A DNA stretch of 64,000 nt from Nonomuraea spiralis (GTDB lineage Bacteria > Actinomycetota > Actinomycetes > Streptosporangiales > Streptosporangiaceae), in NCBI RefSeq assembly GCF_014648435.1, contig NZ_BMRC01000016.1, positions 62,001 to 126,000 of the forward strand, in the 5' to 3' direction. Within the stretch, counting starts at the first letter, position 1. Every line of letters begins with the position of its first letter. Of the stretch, positions 26,735 through 35,715 are shown piece by piece. The notes under the pieces were generated by a model. It was not told the DNA's origin, ran no database searches, and was given only the letters and a program-made list of their open reading frames with translations. The translations under genes were made by a program, and so were the position numbers.

Positions 26735-29128
26735 ATGGGTCGGCCGCGCGTGGTCATCATCGGAGCGGGGATCGTGGGATGCGCGGTCGCCGACGAGCTC
26801 ACCGAACGCGGCTGGACCGACGTCACCGTGGTCGACCGGGGGCCGCTGTTCGCCGCGGGCGGCTCCAGCTCGCACGCCCCCGGCCTGGTCTTCCAGACGA
26901 ACCCGTCCAAGACCATGACCGAGTTCGCCGCCTACACCGTGCGCAAGTACACCGCGCTGGGCGAGCGCTGCTTCCGGCAGGTCGGCGGCCTGGAGGTGGC
27001 CACCACCCCCGAACGCTGGACCGACCTGCACCGCAAGCTCGGCTGGGCGCAGTCGTGGGGCGTCGAGGCCCGCCTGCTGGACGCCGGTCAGTGCGCCGAG
27101 CTGTGGCCGATGCTCGACCGCGGCAGGGTGCTGGGCGGCCTGTACGTCCCCAGCGACGGCCTGGCCGGAGCCGTGGCCTGCGGCGAGACGCAGGCGGGGC
27201 GGGCCACCGGACGCGGGGCCCGCTTCCTCGGCGGGCACACCGTGACGGGCGTCGAGCAGAAGGGCGGCCGGGTCACCGGCGTGTCCTGCACGGTCGCGGG
27301 CGAGTACCGGACGATCCCGGCCGACGTGGTCGTGTGCGCGGCGGGCTTCTGGGGCCCCTCGATCGGGAAGATGGCCGGGCTGACCGTGCCGCTGCTGCCG
27401 CTGGCCCACCAGTACGCGAAGTCCGGCCCGCTGCCCCCGCAGCCCGAGGGCCCGATCCTCCGCCACCAGGACCGCGACCTGTACGTCCGGCAGCACGGCG
27501 ACCGCCTCGGCATCGGCTCCTACGCCCACCGCCCGATGCCGGTCGCCCAGCACGAGATCGCCCTCAAGGGCACGACCATGCCCTCGGTGCAGGCGTTCAC
27601 CGAGGAGGACTTCGACCCCGCCTGGCGTGACGCCGCCGAACTGCTGCCCGCGCTGGCCGAGTCCAAGTACGAGGACGGCATCAACGGCGTCTTCTCCTTC
27701 ACCCCCGACGGCTTCCCGCTGATCGGCGAGGCGCCGAACCTGGACGGCTTCTGGCTGGCCGAGGCCGTGTGGGTGACGCACTCGGCCGGGGTGGCCAGGG
27801 CGGTGGCCGACCTGCTGGTGACCGGCCGGTCGGAGGTGGACCTGCACGAGTGCGAGCTGGCCCGCTTCGAGCAGGCGCAGCTCTCGCCCGCGTTCGTCGA
27901 GGAACGCGGGCGGCAGAACTTCGTCGAGGTCTACGACGTCATCCACCCGTTGCAGCCCATGGAGTCGCCGCGCCCGATGCGGACCAGCCCGTTCCACCCC
28001 CGGCAGGTGGAGCTGGGCGCGTTCTTCCTGGAGGCGGCCGGGTGGGAGCGGCCGCACTGGTTCGGCGCGAACGAGCCGCTGCTCGCAGGCATGGAGGAGC
28101 CGCGCGTCGGCGCCGCACCCCGGGACGCGTGGGCGGGCCGCTACTGGTCGCCCGTCGCCGCCGCCGAGGCGTGGGCCACCCGGGAGCGGGTCGCGCTCTA
28201 CGACATGACCTCGCTCAAGCGCATCGAGGTCGGCGGCCGGGGCGCGGCGGCGTTCCTCCAGCACATGACCACGAACAACGTGGACAAGAGGCCCGGGACG
28301 GTCACCTACACGCTGCTGCTGGACGCCCGGGGCGGCATCCGTTCCGACCTCACGGTGGCGCGGGTGGAGGAGGACCGGTTCCAGATCGGCGCGAACGGCA
28401 ACCTCGACCTCGACTGGCTGGCCCGGCACGCCCCCCACGGGGTGCACATCAGGGACATCACGCCCGGCACCTGCTGCGTCGGCGTGTGGGGACCACAGGC
28501 GAGGGAGCTGTTGCAGGGCCTCACGGACATGGACCTGTCCAACGAGGGCTTCCGCTACTTCAACTGCCGGTCCGGGTACGTCGGCCAGGTCCCGGTCCTC
28601 GCGATGCGCGTCTCGTACGTGGGCGAGCTGGGCTGGGAGCTCTACACCAGCGCCGACATGGGCCTGAAGTTGTGGGACACGCTCTGGGCCACCGGGATGC
28701 CGGTCGCGGGCGGCCGGGCCGCGTTCAACAGCCTGAGGGTGGAGAAGGGGTACCGGCTCTGGGGGGTGGACATGACCACCGAGCACGACCCGTACGAGGC
28801 CGGGCTGGGGTTCGCGGTCAAGGCGGACAAGGACTTCATCGGCCGCGACGCCCTGTCCACCGAGCCGGTCCGCAGGCTCGTGCCGCTGCTCAGCGCCGAG
28901 GTGGTCATGGGCAAGGAGCCGGTCTCGCACGCCGGCCGCGTCGTCGGGTACGTCACCAGCGCCGCGTACGGGCACACCGTCGGCCGGCCCATCGCCTACG
29001 CCTGGTTGCCCGCCGAGCTGGCCGGGCCTGGGACAAGGGTGGACATCTCCTACTTCGGCCGCCGCGTGCCCGCGGAGGTCGCCGCCGAGCCGTTGTACGA
29101 CCCCCAGATGGAGAAGATCAGACGTTGA
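26735..29128 (+). CDS. Dimethylglycine oxidase-type FAD enzyme with GcvT domain
   Basis: The 797-residue two-domain flavoenzyme has an N-terminal FAD oxidase domain (RVVIIGAGIVGCAVADEL; about 1-370). It includes GSSSHAPGL with His47 where this family attaches FAD covalently. A bridging segment holds YDVIHPLQPMESPRPMRTSPF, and a C-terminal folate-binding GcvT/aminomethyltransferase domain spans about 440-797. It is expected to oxidise N,N-dimethylglycine to sarcosine and pass the one-carbon unit to tetrahydrofolate. ATG 26735 has GGAGG 4 nt upstream. It is first in a four-gene operon with sarcosine oxidase; sarcosine dehydrogenase is the main alternative. Confidence 0.88.
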   Translation: MGRPRVVIIGAGIVGCAVADELTERGWTDVTVVDRGPLFAAGGSSSHAPGLVFQTNPSKTMTEFAAYTVRKYTALGERCFRQVGGLEVATTPERWTDLHRKLGWAQSWGVEARLLDAGQCAELWPMLDRGRVLGGLYVPSDGLAGAVACGETQAGRATGRGARFLGGHTVTGVEQKGGRVTGVSCTVAGEYRTIPADVVVCAAGFWGPSIGKMAGLTVPLLPLAHQYAKSGPLPPQPEGPILRHQDRDLYVRQHGDRLGIGSYAHRPMPVAQHEIALKGTTMPSVQAFTEEDFDPAWRDAAELLPALAESKYEDGINGVFSFTPDGFPLIGEAPNLDGFWLAEAVWVTHSAGVARAVADLLVTGRSEVDLHECELARFEQAQLSPAFVEERGRQNFVEVYDVIHPLQPMESPRPMRTSPFHPRQVELGAFFLEAAGWERPHWFGANEPLLAGMEEPRVGAAPRDAWAGRYWSPVAAAEAWATRERVALYDMTSLKRIEVGGRGAAAFLQHMTTNNVDKRPGTVTYTLLLDARGGIRSDLTVARVEEDRFQIGANGNLDLDWLARHAPHGVHIRDITPGTCCVGVWGPQARELLQGLTDMDLSNEGFRYFNCRSGYVGQVPVLAMRVSYVGELGWELYTSADMGLKLWDTLWATGMPVAGGRAAFNSLRVEKGYRLWGVDMTTEHDPYEAGLGFAVKADKDFIGRDALSTEPVRRLVPLLSAEVVMGKEPVSHAGRVVGYVTSAAYGHTVGRPIAYAWLPAELAGPGTRVDISYFGRRVPAEVAAEPLYDPQMEKIRR

Positions 29129-30327
29129 CCCACCCCGGCTTCCTCTGGCGCAACCCCGACCCCAGGCCCGCCTATGACGTCGTCGTCGTGGGCGGCGGCG
29201 GGCACGGCCTGGCCACCGCCTACTACCTGGCCAGGAACCACGGCCTGACGAACGTCGCCGTCCTGGAGAAGGGCTGGCTGGCCGGCGGGAACATGGCCCG
29301 CAACACCACCATCATCCGCTCCAACTACCTGTGGGACGAGAGCGCGGCGATCTACGAGCACTCGCTGAAGTTGTGGGAGGGCCTGAGCGCGGAGCTGGAC
29401 TACGACCTGATGTTCAGCCAGCGCGGCGTGCTCAACCTGGCGCACACCCTGAGCGACGTGCGCGAGGGCAGGCGGCGCGTCAACGCCAACCGGCTCAACG
29501 GCGTGGACGCCGAGTGGCTGGACGCCGACGAGGTCGGGAAGTTCTGCCCGGTCGTCAACGTGTCCGGCCGGGCCCGGCATCCCGTCCTGGGGGCCACGTT
29601 GCAGCGGCGCGGCGGCATCGCCAAGCACGACCACGTGGCGTGGGCGCTGGCCCGCAAGGCGGACGCGTACGGGATCGACCTGATCCAGGGCTGCGAGGTC
29701 ACCGGGTTCGAGATCACCGGGAACCGGGTGACGGGCGTGCGCACCTCGCGGGGACGCATCGCGGCGGGCACGGTCGCGCTGGCCGCGGCCGGGCACACCT
29801 CCGTCCTGGCCGAGCGGGCCGGGCTCCGGCTGCCGCTCCAGTCGCACCCGCTCCAGGCGCTGGTGTCGGAGCTGCTGGAACCGGTGCTGGACTGCGTGGT
29901 CATGTCCAACGCCGTCCACGTGTACGTCAGCCAGGCGCACAAGGGCGAACTGGTCATGGGGGCGGGCATCGACGCGTACAACTCCTACGGGCAGCGCGGC
30001 GGGTTCCACGTGATCGAGGCGCAGATGGCGGCGGCCCTGGAGCTGTTCCCGGTCTTCAGCCGGGTCCGCGTGCTGCGTACCTGGGCCGGGATCGTCGACG
30101 TCTCGCCCGACGCCTCCCCGATCATCGGCGCCACCCCCGTGGACGGCCTCTACGTCAACGCGGGCTGGGGCACCGGCGGCTTCAAGGCCACCCCCGGCTC
30201 CGGCTGGGTGTACGCCGACACGATCGCCAACGGCCGGCCGCATCCGCTCGCCGAGCCGTTCGCGCTGGAGCGGTTCACCACGGGCGCGCTCATCGACGAG
30301 CACGGCGCGGCGGCGGTGGCCCACTGA
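29125..30327 (+). CDS. soxB: Sarcosine oxidase beta subunit (heterotetrameric type)
   Basis: The 400-residue FAD/FMN subunit has dinucleotide-binding VVVGGGGHGLATAYYLA near the N-terminus, the SoxB hallmark GGNMARNTTIIRSNYLW, and GGIAKHDHVAWALA. His168 in that last motif aligns with the His that binds FMN covalently. It oxidises sarcosine to glycine within the alpha-beta-gamma-delta complex. The only start that gives the full family length is TTG at 29125, which overlaps the preceding TGA (TTGA), so it depends on coupling to the upstream gene. Confidence 0.92.
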   Translation: MTHPGFLWRNPDPRPAYDVVVVGGGGHGLATAYYLARNHGLTNVAVLEKGWLAGGNMARNTTIIRSNYLWDESAAIYEHSLKLWEGLSAELDYDLMFSQRGVLNLAHTLSDVREGRRRVNANRLNGVDAEWLDADEVGKFCPVVNVSGRARHPVLGATLQRRGGIAKHDHVAWALARKADAYGIDLIQGCEVTGFEITGNRVTGVRTSRGRIAAGTVALAAAGHTSVLAERAGLRLPLQSHPLQALVSELLEPVLDCVVMSNAVHVYVSQAHKGELVMGAGIDAYNSYGQRGGFHVIEAQMAAALELFPVFSRVRVLRTWAGIVDVSPDASPIIGATPVDGLYVNAGWGTGGFKATPGSGWVYADTIANGRPHPLAEPFALERFTTGALIDEHGAAAVAH

Positions 30328-30575
30328 TGATGCTCATCGACTGCCCCTGCTGCGGCCCGCGCGACGAGAACGAGTTCCACTACGGCGGCCAGGCCGGCGT
30401 CCCCTACCCCGAGAACCCCGCCGACCTGTCCGACCAGGAGTGGGCCGCCTACGTCTTCCTGCGCGCCAACCCCAAGGGCTGGTTCCGCGAACGCTGGTTC
30501 CACACGCACGGCTGCCGGACCTGGTTCGCCGTCGAACGGCACACGGTCACGCACGAGATCAGGAAGGCGCCATGA
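30327..30575 (+). CDS. soxD: Sarcosine oxidase delta subunit
   Basis: The 82-residue zinc protein has CPCCGPRDENEFHYGG at the N-terminus and HTHGCRTWF near the C-terminus; these supply the Cys/His zinc ligands of SoxD. ATG overlaps the soxB stop (TGATG) and its stop overlaps the soxA start (ATGA), so the subunits are made together. Delta is a structural subunit of the heterotetramer. Confidence 0.93.
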   Translation: MMLIDCPCCGPRDENEFHYGGQAGVPYPENPADLSDQEWAAYVFLRANPKGWFRERWFHTHGCRTWFAVERHTVTHEIRKAP

Positions 30576-33500
30576 GGTTCACCTTCGACGGCCGTACCCT
30601 CCAGGGGGCACCGGGCGACACGCTGGCCGCCGGGCTGCTGCGCAACGGGGTGCGCGTGGTCGGCCGGGGGGTGGAGTCGGGCCGTCCGCGCGGCGTCTTC
30701 TCGGCCGGCCCCGAGGAGCCGAACGCCCTGGTCCGCGTGGGCGCCGACCCGATGCTGGCGGCCACGACCGTGGAGCTGTACGACGGGCTGGAGGCGTGGA
30801 GCCTGCGCGGCAAGGGCCGGGTGGACCTCGACGCGGCCGACGACCGCCGTTGCGACAAGGGGTACCTGCACTGCGACGTGCTGGTGATCGGCGGCGGCCC
30901 GGCCGGGCTCGCGGCGGCCACAACGGCGGCGGCGGGCGGCGTCCGGGTGATCCTGCTCGACGACCAGCCGCGCCTGGGCGGCGACCTGCTGAACAGCCGG
31001 GTGCTGCTCGACGGCGCGCCCGCGCTGGACTGGGCGGACTCGCTCGACCTGTCCGGCGTGCGGGTGCTCACCAGGACCACGGCCGTCGGCCACCACGACC
31101 ACAACTACGTGGTGGCCGTGGAGCGGCGGGCACGCGGCGAGCGGCTGTGGCACATCAGGGCCCGCCGGGTCGTACTGGCGACCGGCGCGCACGAACGTTC
31201 GCTCGCCTTCCCCGGCAACGACCGCCCCGGCGTCATGCTGGCCGCCGCCGCCCGCGCCTACGCCAACCGGTACGGCGTGCTCCCCGGCCACCGCGCGGTG
31301 GTCCTGGCCTGCGCAGACTCCGGCTACGAGGCCGCGCGGGACCTGCGGGCGGCCGGGGTGGAGATCGCCGCGATCGTCGACCCGCGCCCCGAAGGGCTGA
31401 CCCCCGCCACGCTGGCCGGGCAGGTGGTGACCGGCACCACGGCCGGCGCGGACGGCGTGCTGACCGGCGTACGGGTGGGGGACCGGCACATCGAGGCCGA
31501 CCTGCTGGCCGTCGCGGGCGGCTGGAACCCCGCCGTGCACCTGTTCAGCCAGTCGGGGGGACGGCTGCGCTTCGACGACGGCCTCCAGGCGTTCGTGCCG
31601 GACGTCTCGGTCCAGGCCGAACGCTCCGCGGGCGCCTGCCGCGGCCTGTACGGCACCCGCGAGGCCATCGCCGACGGCCACGCCGCCGGACGGGAGGCCG
31701 CCGGATCGGCCGCCCGCGAGCTTCGCGTCCCCGACTGCGACGAGCGGCCGCCCCGGCCCCCGGCCAAGTTGTGGCTGGTCGAGGGGGATGACGACGAGCC
31801 CGCCTTCGCCGACCTGCACCGCGACGTGACCGTGGCCGACCTGGCCAGGGCGACCGGGGCCGGGATGCGTTCGGTCGAGCACGTCAAGCGCTACACCACC
31901 GCGGGCACCGGCGCCGACCAGGGCAAGACGTCGGGCGCGGTCGTCGTCGGCGTGATGTCGGCCCTGCTCGGGACCGCTCCTGGGCAGGTGGGCACGACCA
32001 CGTTCCGGCCGCCGTACACGCCGGTGTCGTTCGCCACGCTCGCCGGGCGCGACCGCGGCGCGCTCTCCGACCCCGTCAGGACCACCGCCATGCACGCCTC
32101 GCACGTCGCGGCGGGCGCCGTGTTCGAGGACGTCGGCCAGTGGAAGCGCCCCCGCTACTTCCCGCTGGACGGCGAGCCGATGGAGGCGGCCGTGCTGCGC
32201 GAGTGCCGGGCCGCGCGCACGTCCGTGGCCGCCATGGACGCCTCCACCCTCGGCAAGATCGACATCCGGGGCGCGGACGCGGGCGTGTTCCTCGACCGGA
32301 TCTACACCAACATGTACTCCACGCTGGCCGTCGGCGCCTGCCGCTACGGCCTGATGTGCCGGGCCGACGGCATGGTGTTCGACGACGGCACCACGACCAG
32401 GCTGGCCGAGGACCGCTACCTCATGACCACGACCACCGGCAACGCCGCCGCCGTGCTCGACTGGCTGGAGGAGTGGCGGCAGACCGAGTGGCCGGGGCTC
32501 GACGTCTCCTTCACCTCGGTCACCGACCACTGGGCGACGGTGGCCGTGGCGGGCCCGAAGGCGCGCCGCGTGCTCGCGGCCGTCGCGCCCGGCGCGCTCG
32601 ACCTGGCCTTCATGCGGTACGCGGAGACGGACGTGCTCGGCGTGCCCGGCCGGGTGTTCAGGATCAGCTTCTCCGGCGAGCTGGCCTACGAGGTCAACGT
32701 GCCCTGGCCGTACGGGAGGGCGTTGTGGGAGGCGGTGCTGGAACTGGGCGCGGTGCCGTACGGGACCGAGGCCATGCACGTGTTGCGGGCCGAGAAGGGG
32801 TTCGCGATCGTCGGCCAGGAGACCGACGGCACGGTCACCCCGCACGACCTCGGCATGTCGTGGATCGTCTCCGCGCGCAAGCCCGACTTCGTGGGCAGGC
32901 GCTCGCACGCCCGCCCCGACACCGCCCGGGAGGGCCGCAAGCGGCTGGTCGGCCTGCTCGCCGACGACCCCGCGACGACGATCGAGGAGGGCGCCCAGCT
33001 CGTCAGGGGTGAGCCCGGCGTCGCGCCCATGCTCGGCCACGTGACCTCCGGCTACGCCAGTGCCGCGCTGGGGCGTACGTTCGCGCTGGCCATGGTCAGG
33101 GACGCGGTGCCGGGGGACCGGCTCACGGCCGTGTCGGGGACGGCGGCGCACGACGTGACGGTCGTCGAGCCGGTCCTGTACGACCCGGACAACACCCGCC
33201 GCGACGGCGACCTGGACAACACCCGCCGCGACGGCGACCCGTTGGAGGGCGCGCCGGTCGGACCTGGCGGGTCCCTCACGAGGGGGAGCCCGGCCGCCGC
33301 GTTCGCCGGGCGGTTCGCGGCGGCGAGCGGGCCGTCCGTACGGCTGCGCGAGGCGGCGTTCGAGCCGATGTGGGAGGTGCGGGGCGCCGACCCGGGCGTC
33401 GGGCTGCGGCTGGGGTCGTCCTGGTGGCTGGTCGCCGGGGAGGCCGCGCCGGGCCCGGACTGGGTGGACGTCTCGGGGCAGCGGACGATCCTGGAGTTGT

Positions 33501-33706
33501 CGGGGCCGGCGGCGCTGGACGTGCTGATCACCGGCTGTCCCGTGGACCTGCATCCCGGCGTGTTCCCGGGGCACGCGCAGACGCTGCTGGGGAAGACCTC
33601 GGTGATCCTGGAACGGCGGGCGCCCGACGTCTACCGGATCCACGTCAGGTCGTCGTTCACGTCGTACCTGGCAGAGTGGCTGTTGGACGCCATTTTGGCG
33701 TTATAA
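30572..33706 (+). CDS. soxA: Sarcosine oxidase alpha subunit fused to gamma subunit
   Basis: The 1044-residue product is longer than ordinary SoxA (about 950-1000). In order it has a ferredoxin-like N-terminal domain (RFTFDGRTLQGAPGDTLAA), an NAD/FAD domain with VIGGGPAGLAAAT and VLATGAHERSLAFPGNDRPG, a long linker, and a C-terminal GcvT folate domain ending near VLYDPDNTRRDG (about residue 880). A SoxG-like region follows at about 900-1044, with FEPMWEVRG, TILELSGPAALDVL, CPVDLHPGVFPGHAQTLL and SSFTSYLAEWLLDA. No separate soxG lies in the window, so gamma is supplied by fusion. The junction holds a duplicated DNTRRDGD block. The product makes glycine and 5,10-methylene-THF. Confidence 0.9.
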   Translation: MRFTFDGRTLQGAPGDTLAAGLLRNGVRVVGRGVESGRPRGVFSAGPEEPNALVRVGADPMLAATTVELYDGLEAWSLRGKGRVDLDAADDRRCDKGYLHCDVLVIGGGPAGLAAATTAAAGGVRVILLDDQPRLGGDLLNSRVLLDGAPALDWADSLDLSGVRVLTRTTAVGHHDHNYVVAVERRARGERLWHIRARRVVLATGAHERSLAFPGNDRPGVMLAAAARAYANRYGVLPGHRAVVLACADSGYEAARDLRAAGVEIAAIVDPRPEGLTPATLAGQVVTGTTAGADGVLTGVRVGDRHIEADLLAVAGGWNPAVHLFSQSGGRLRFDDGLQAFVPDVSVQAERSAGACRGLYGTREAIADGHAAGREAAGSAARELRVPDCDERPPRPPAKLWLVEGDDDEPAFADLHRDVTVADLARATGAGMRSVEHVKRYTTAGTGADQGKTSGAVVVGVMSALLGTAPGQVGTTTFRPPYTPVSFATLAGRDRGALSDPVRTTAMHASHVAAGAVFEDVGQWKRPRYFPLDGEPMEAAVLRECRAARTSVAAMDASTLGKIDIRGADAGVFLDRIYTNMYSTLAVGACRYGLMCRADGMVFDDGTTTRLAEDRYLMTTTTGNAAAVLDWLEEWRQTEWPGLDVSFTSVTDHWATVAVAGPKARRVLAAVAPGALDLAFMRYAETDVLGVPGRVFRISFSGELAYEVNVPWPYGRALWEAVLELGAVPYGTEAMHVLRAEKGFAIVGQETDGTVTPHDLGMSWIVSARKPDFVGRRSHARPDTAREGRKRLVGLLADDPATTIEEGAQLVRGEPGVAPMLGHVTSGYASAALGRTFALAMVRDAVPGDRLTAVSGTAAHDVTVVEPVLYDPDNTRRDGDLDNTRRDGDPLEGAPVGPGGSLTRGSPAAAFAGRFAAASGPSVRLREAAFEPMWEVRGADPGVGLRLGSSWWLVAGEAAPGPDWVDVSGQRTILELSGPAALDVLITGCPVDLHPGVFPGHAQTLLGKTSVILERRAPDVYRIHVRSSFTSYLAEWLLDAILAL
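33188..33241 (+). repeat. 27-bp tandem duplication at the SoxA-SoxG junction
   Basis: Two adjacent 27-bp units (33188-33214 and 33215-33241) differ only in the last codon and encode DNTRRDGDL and DNTRRDGDP. The duplication lies exactly where alpha-like sequence ends and gamma-like sequence begins, and it lengthens the interdomain linker. Confidence 0.9.
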
Positions 33707-33767
33707 GGCCATTTAGGGGTACTCGCTATACCTAGACTTTACGAAAACAGGGAGTCTGGGGGATCAC

Positions 33768-34436
33768 GTGCGCGCACGGGCGTTCATGGCCGGTCTGGCC
33801 GCGGTGACGATGTTGACCGGCTGCGGGGGCCTGGCGGCGCAGTCGGGCGGCAAGGACCCGGCCAAGCCGGACTCGGCGTCGGTCTCGGACGCCCGCAAGA
33901 AGCTGGACAAGCTCCAGGTCAAGGGCCGCGCCGCGCGTACCGGCTTCGACCGGGACGAGTTCGGCCCCGCCTGGTCGGACGTGGACCACAACGGTTGCGA
34001 CACCCGTAACGACATTCTCAAGCGCGACATGAAGGACGAGACGTTCAAGGCCGGGACCCACGACTGCATCGTGCTCAGCGGCACGCTCGACGACCCGTAC
34101 AGCGGCAAGACGATCAGCTTCAAGCGCGGCCAGGACACCAGCACGGCCGTCCAGATCGACCACCTGGTGCCGCTGTCGGACGCCTGGCAGAAGGGCGCCC
34201 AGCAGTGGTCGGCGACCAAGCGCAAGGAGTTCGCCAACGACCCGCTGAACCTGCTGGCGGTGGACGGCCCGCTGAACGGCCAGAAGAGCGACTCCGACGC
34301 GGCCACCTGGCTGCCGCCGCGCAAGGCGTACCGGTGCGCGTACATCGCCCGCCAGATCGACGTCAAGAGCAAGTACGACGTCTGGGTCACCGCGGCCGAG
34401 AAGACCGCCATGGAGGGCATCCTCAAGGACTGCTGA
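33768..34436 (+). CDS. Exported HNH-family nuclease-like lipoprotein
   Basis: The 222-residue protein has a lipoprotein signal (MLTGCGG) followed by a C-terminal HNH/GmrSD-C-like domain (DUF1524 type). Supporting motifs are WSDVDHNGCDTRNDIL, AVQIDHLVPLSDAW with Asp131-His132, and FANDPLNLLAVDGPLNGQKSD. Proteins of this group are secreted or cell-surface putative DNases in actinobacteria. GTG start has GGGGG 6-7 nt upstream. The last 14 bp overlap the convergent histidine kinase gene. Nuclease activity is predicted from the family only. Confidence 0.85.
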   Translation: MRARAFMAGLAAVTMLTGCGGLAAQSGGKDPAKPDSASVSDARKKLDKLQVKGRAARTGFDRDEFGPAWSDVDHNGCDTRNDILKRDMKDETFKAGTHDCIVLSGTLDDPYSGKTISFKRGQDTSTAVQIDHLVPLSDAWQKGAQQWSATKRKEFANDPLNLLAVDGPLNGQKSDSDAATWLPPRKAYRCAYIARQIDVKSKYDVWVTAAEKTAMEGILKDC

Positions 34437-35715
34437 CACCCGCGGAACCGTGCCCGCCCGGGAAGCCCGGCGCGCGCTGAGGGGCGGTCAACGCCACCTC
34501 CACGCGGGCCCCGCCGCCGTCGGGGACCGTGACGGCCAGCGTGCCGCCGCAGGACTCGGCGGTACGCCGGGCGATGTCCAGCCCGAGCCCGGTCGAGCCG
34601 CGCCCGCTGTTCCCCCGTTCCAGCAACCCCGGGTCGAACCCCGGCCCCGAGTCCTCCACGACCAGCAGCGCGCCGGAGGGCCGCGGCGACAGCCGTACGG
34701 ACATGGCGGTCCCCTCCGGCGTGTGCGCGAACACGTTGCCGAGCAGCGCGTCCACGCACGCGGCCAGTTCCTCGCCGCCGACGGCGACCGGCGCGGGGAC
34801 GTCGGGCAGCGACACCGACACCGGCCGCCCCTGATCCTCGGCCAGCACCGACCAGAACCGCACCCGCTCCCGCACCACCTCGGCCGCGTCGCACGGGCCG
34901 CGCCCGGCCGAACGCCGCCGCGCCTCGGTGATGACCGCGCTGACCGCCCGCTCAAGGGCGTCCACCCTGGCCTGCACCCGGCCCGCCTCCTCCGGGTCGC
35001 GCAGCGACTCCGCCTCCAGCCTGAGGCCGGTCAGCGGCGTACGCAGCCGGTGGGACAGGTCGGCGACCGACTCGCGCTCGGCCGCCAGCAGGTCGCCGAT
35101 GCGCCCGGCCAGGTGGTTGAGCGCCATCGCCACCGACCGCACCTCGGGCGGCCCGCCCGGCTCGGCCCGCGCGCTCAGGTCGCCACCGGCCAGCCGATGG
35201 GACACCCGCGCCAGCCCGTCCACGGGCCTGGTCACGGCCAGCGCCAGCCGGTCGGCCAGCACGATGCCGAGCACCACGAGCCCCAGCCCGAGCACCAGCA
35301 GCGCCAGCCAGGCCGCCCGCACACCCTGCGTCAGCTCGGCGTCCGGCACGAACACCCTGATCACGGCGGTGCCGTCGGGCGACTGCGCCGACACCAGCAC
35401 CTCCCTGCCGCCGGGGGCGGCGGCGGTCACGCTCCGGCCGGTCGCGGCCAGCCGTACGGCGTCGGAGCGGGCGGCGGGCGCGCCCAACGTCGTCTCGTGG
35501 GGCAGGAACACCGTCACGGGGCGCGGCACCTGCTCGACGGCCAGCGCCAGGTCGGGCGTGCCGACCGCGACCGCCACGGACTCGGCGGCCGCGGTGGCCC
35601 TGCTCATCGCGCCGTTCTCGGCCACCGCCCCGATGAGCAGCGCCATCGGCACCAGCAGCGCGATCAGCACGAGCGACGTCGTCGCCGCCACCAGCAGCGC
35701 CAGCCAGCGCCTCAC
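34423..35715 (-). CDS. Sensor histidine kinase of a two-component system
   Basis: The 430-residue membrane kinase has two helices (about 5-30 and 134-156) bracketing an extracytoplasmic sensor of about 100 residues. A HAMP linker leads to the HisKA domain with phospho-acceptor His222 in ADLSHRLRTP and the HATPase domain (LLGNVFAHTPEG, VEDSGPGFDPG, STGLGLDIARR). GTG at 35715 overlaps the response-regulator stop (GTGA), which fixes the start. It phosphorylates the regulator encoded upstream. The ligand is unknown. Confidence 0.92.
   Translation of the reverse strand: MRRWLALLVAATTSLVLIALLVPMALLIGAVAENGAMSRATAAAESVAVAVGTPDLALAVEQVPRPVTVFLPHETTLGAPAARSDAVRLAATGRSVTAAAPGGREVLVSAQSPDGTAVIRVFVPDAELTQGVRAAWLALLVLGLGLVVLGIVLADRLALAVTRPVDGLARVSHRLAGGDLSARAEPGGPPEVRSVAMALNHLAGRIGDLLAAERESVADLSHRLRTPLTGLRLEAESLRDPEEAGRVQARVDALERAVSAVITEARRRSAGRGPCDAAEVVRERVRFWSVLAEDQGRPVSVSLPDVPAPVAVGGEELAACVDALLGNVFAHTPEGTAMSVRLSPRPSGALLVVEDSGPGFDPGLLERGNSGRGSTGLGLDIARRTAESCGGTLAVTVPDGGGARVEVALTAPQRAPGFPGGHGSAGVSSP

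Noticed and set aside
26678..33643. Very long minus-strand frames opposite the dimethylglycine/sarcosine oxidase operon
   Set aside because: Composition is Val/Arg/Gly/His repeats typical of antisense reading; the plus strand has cofactor motifs and tight overlaps.
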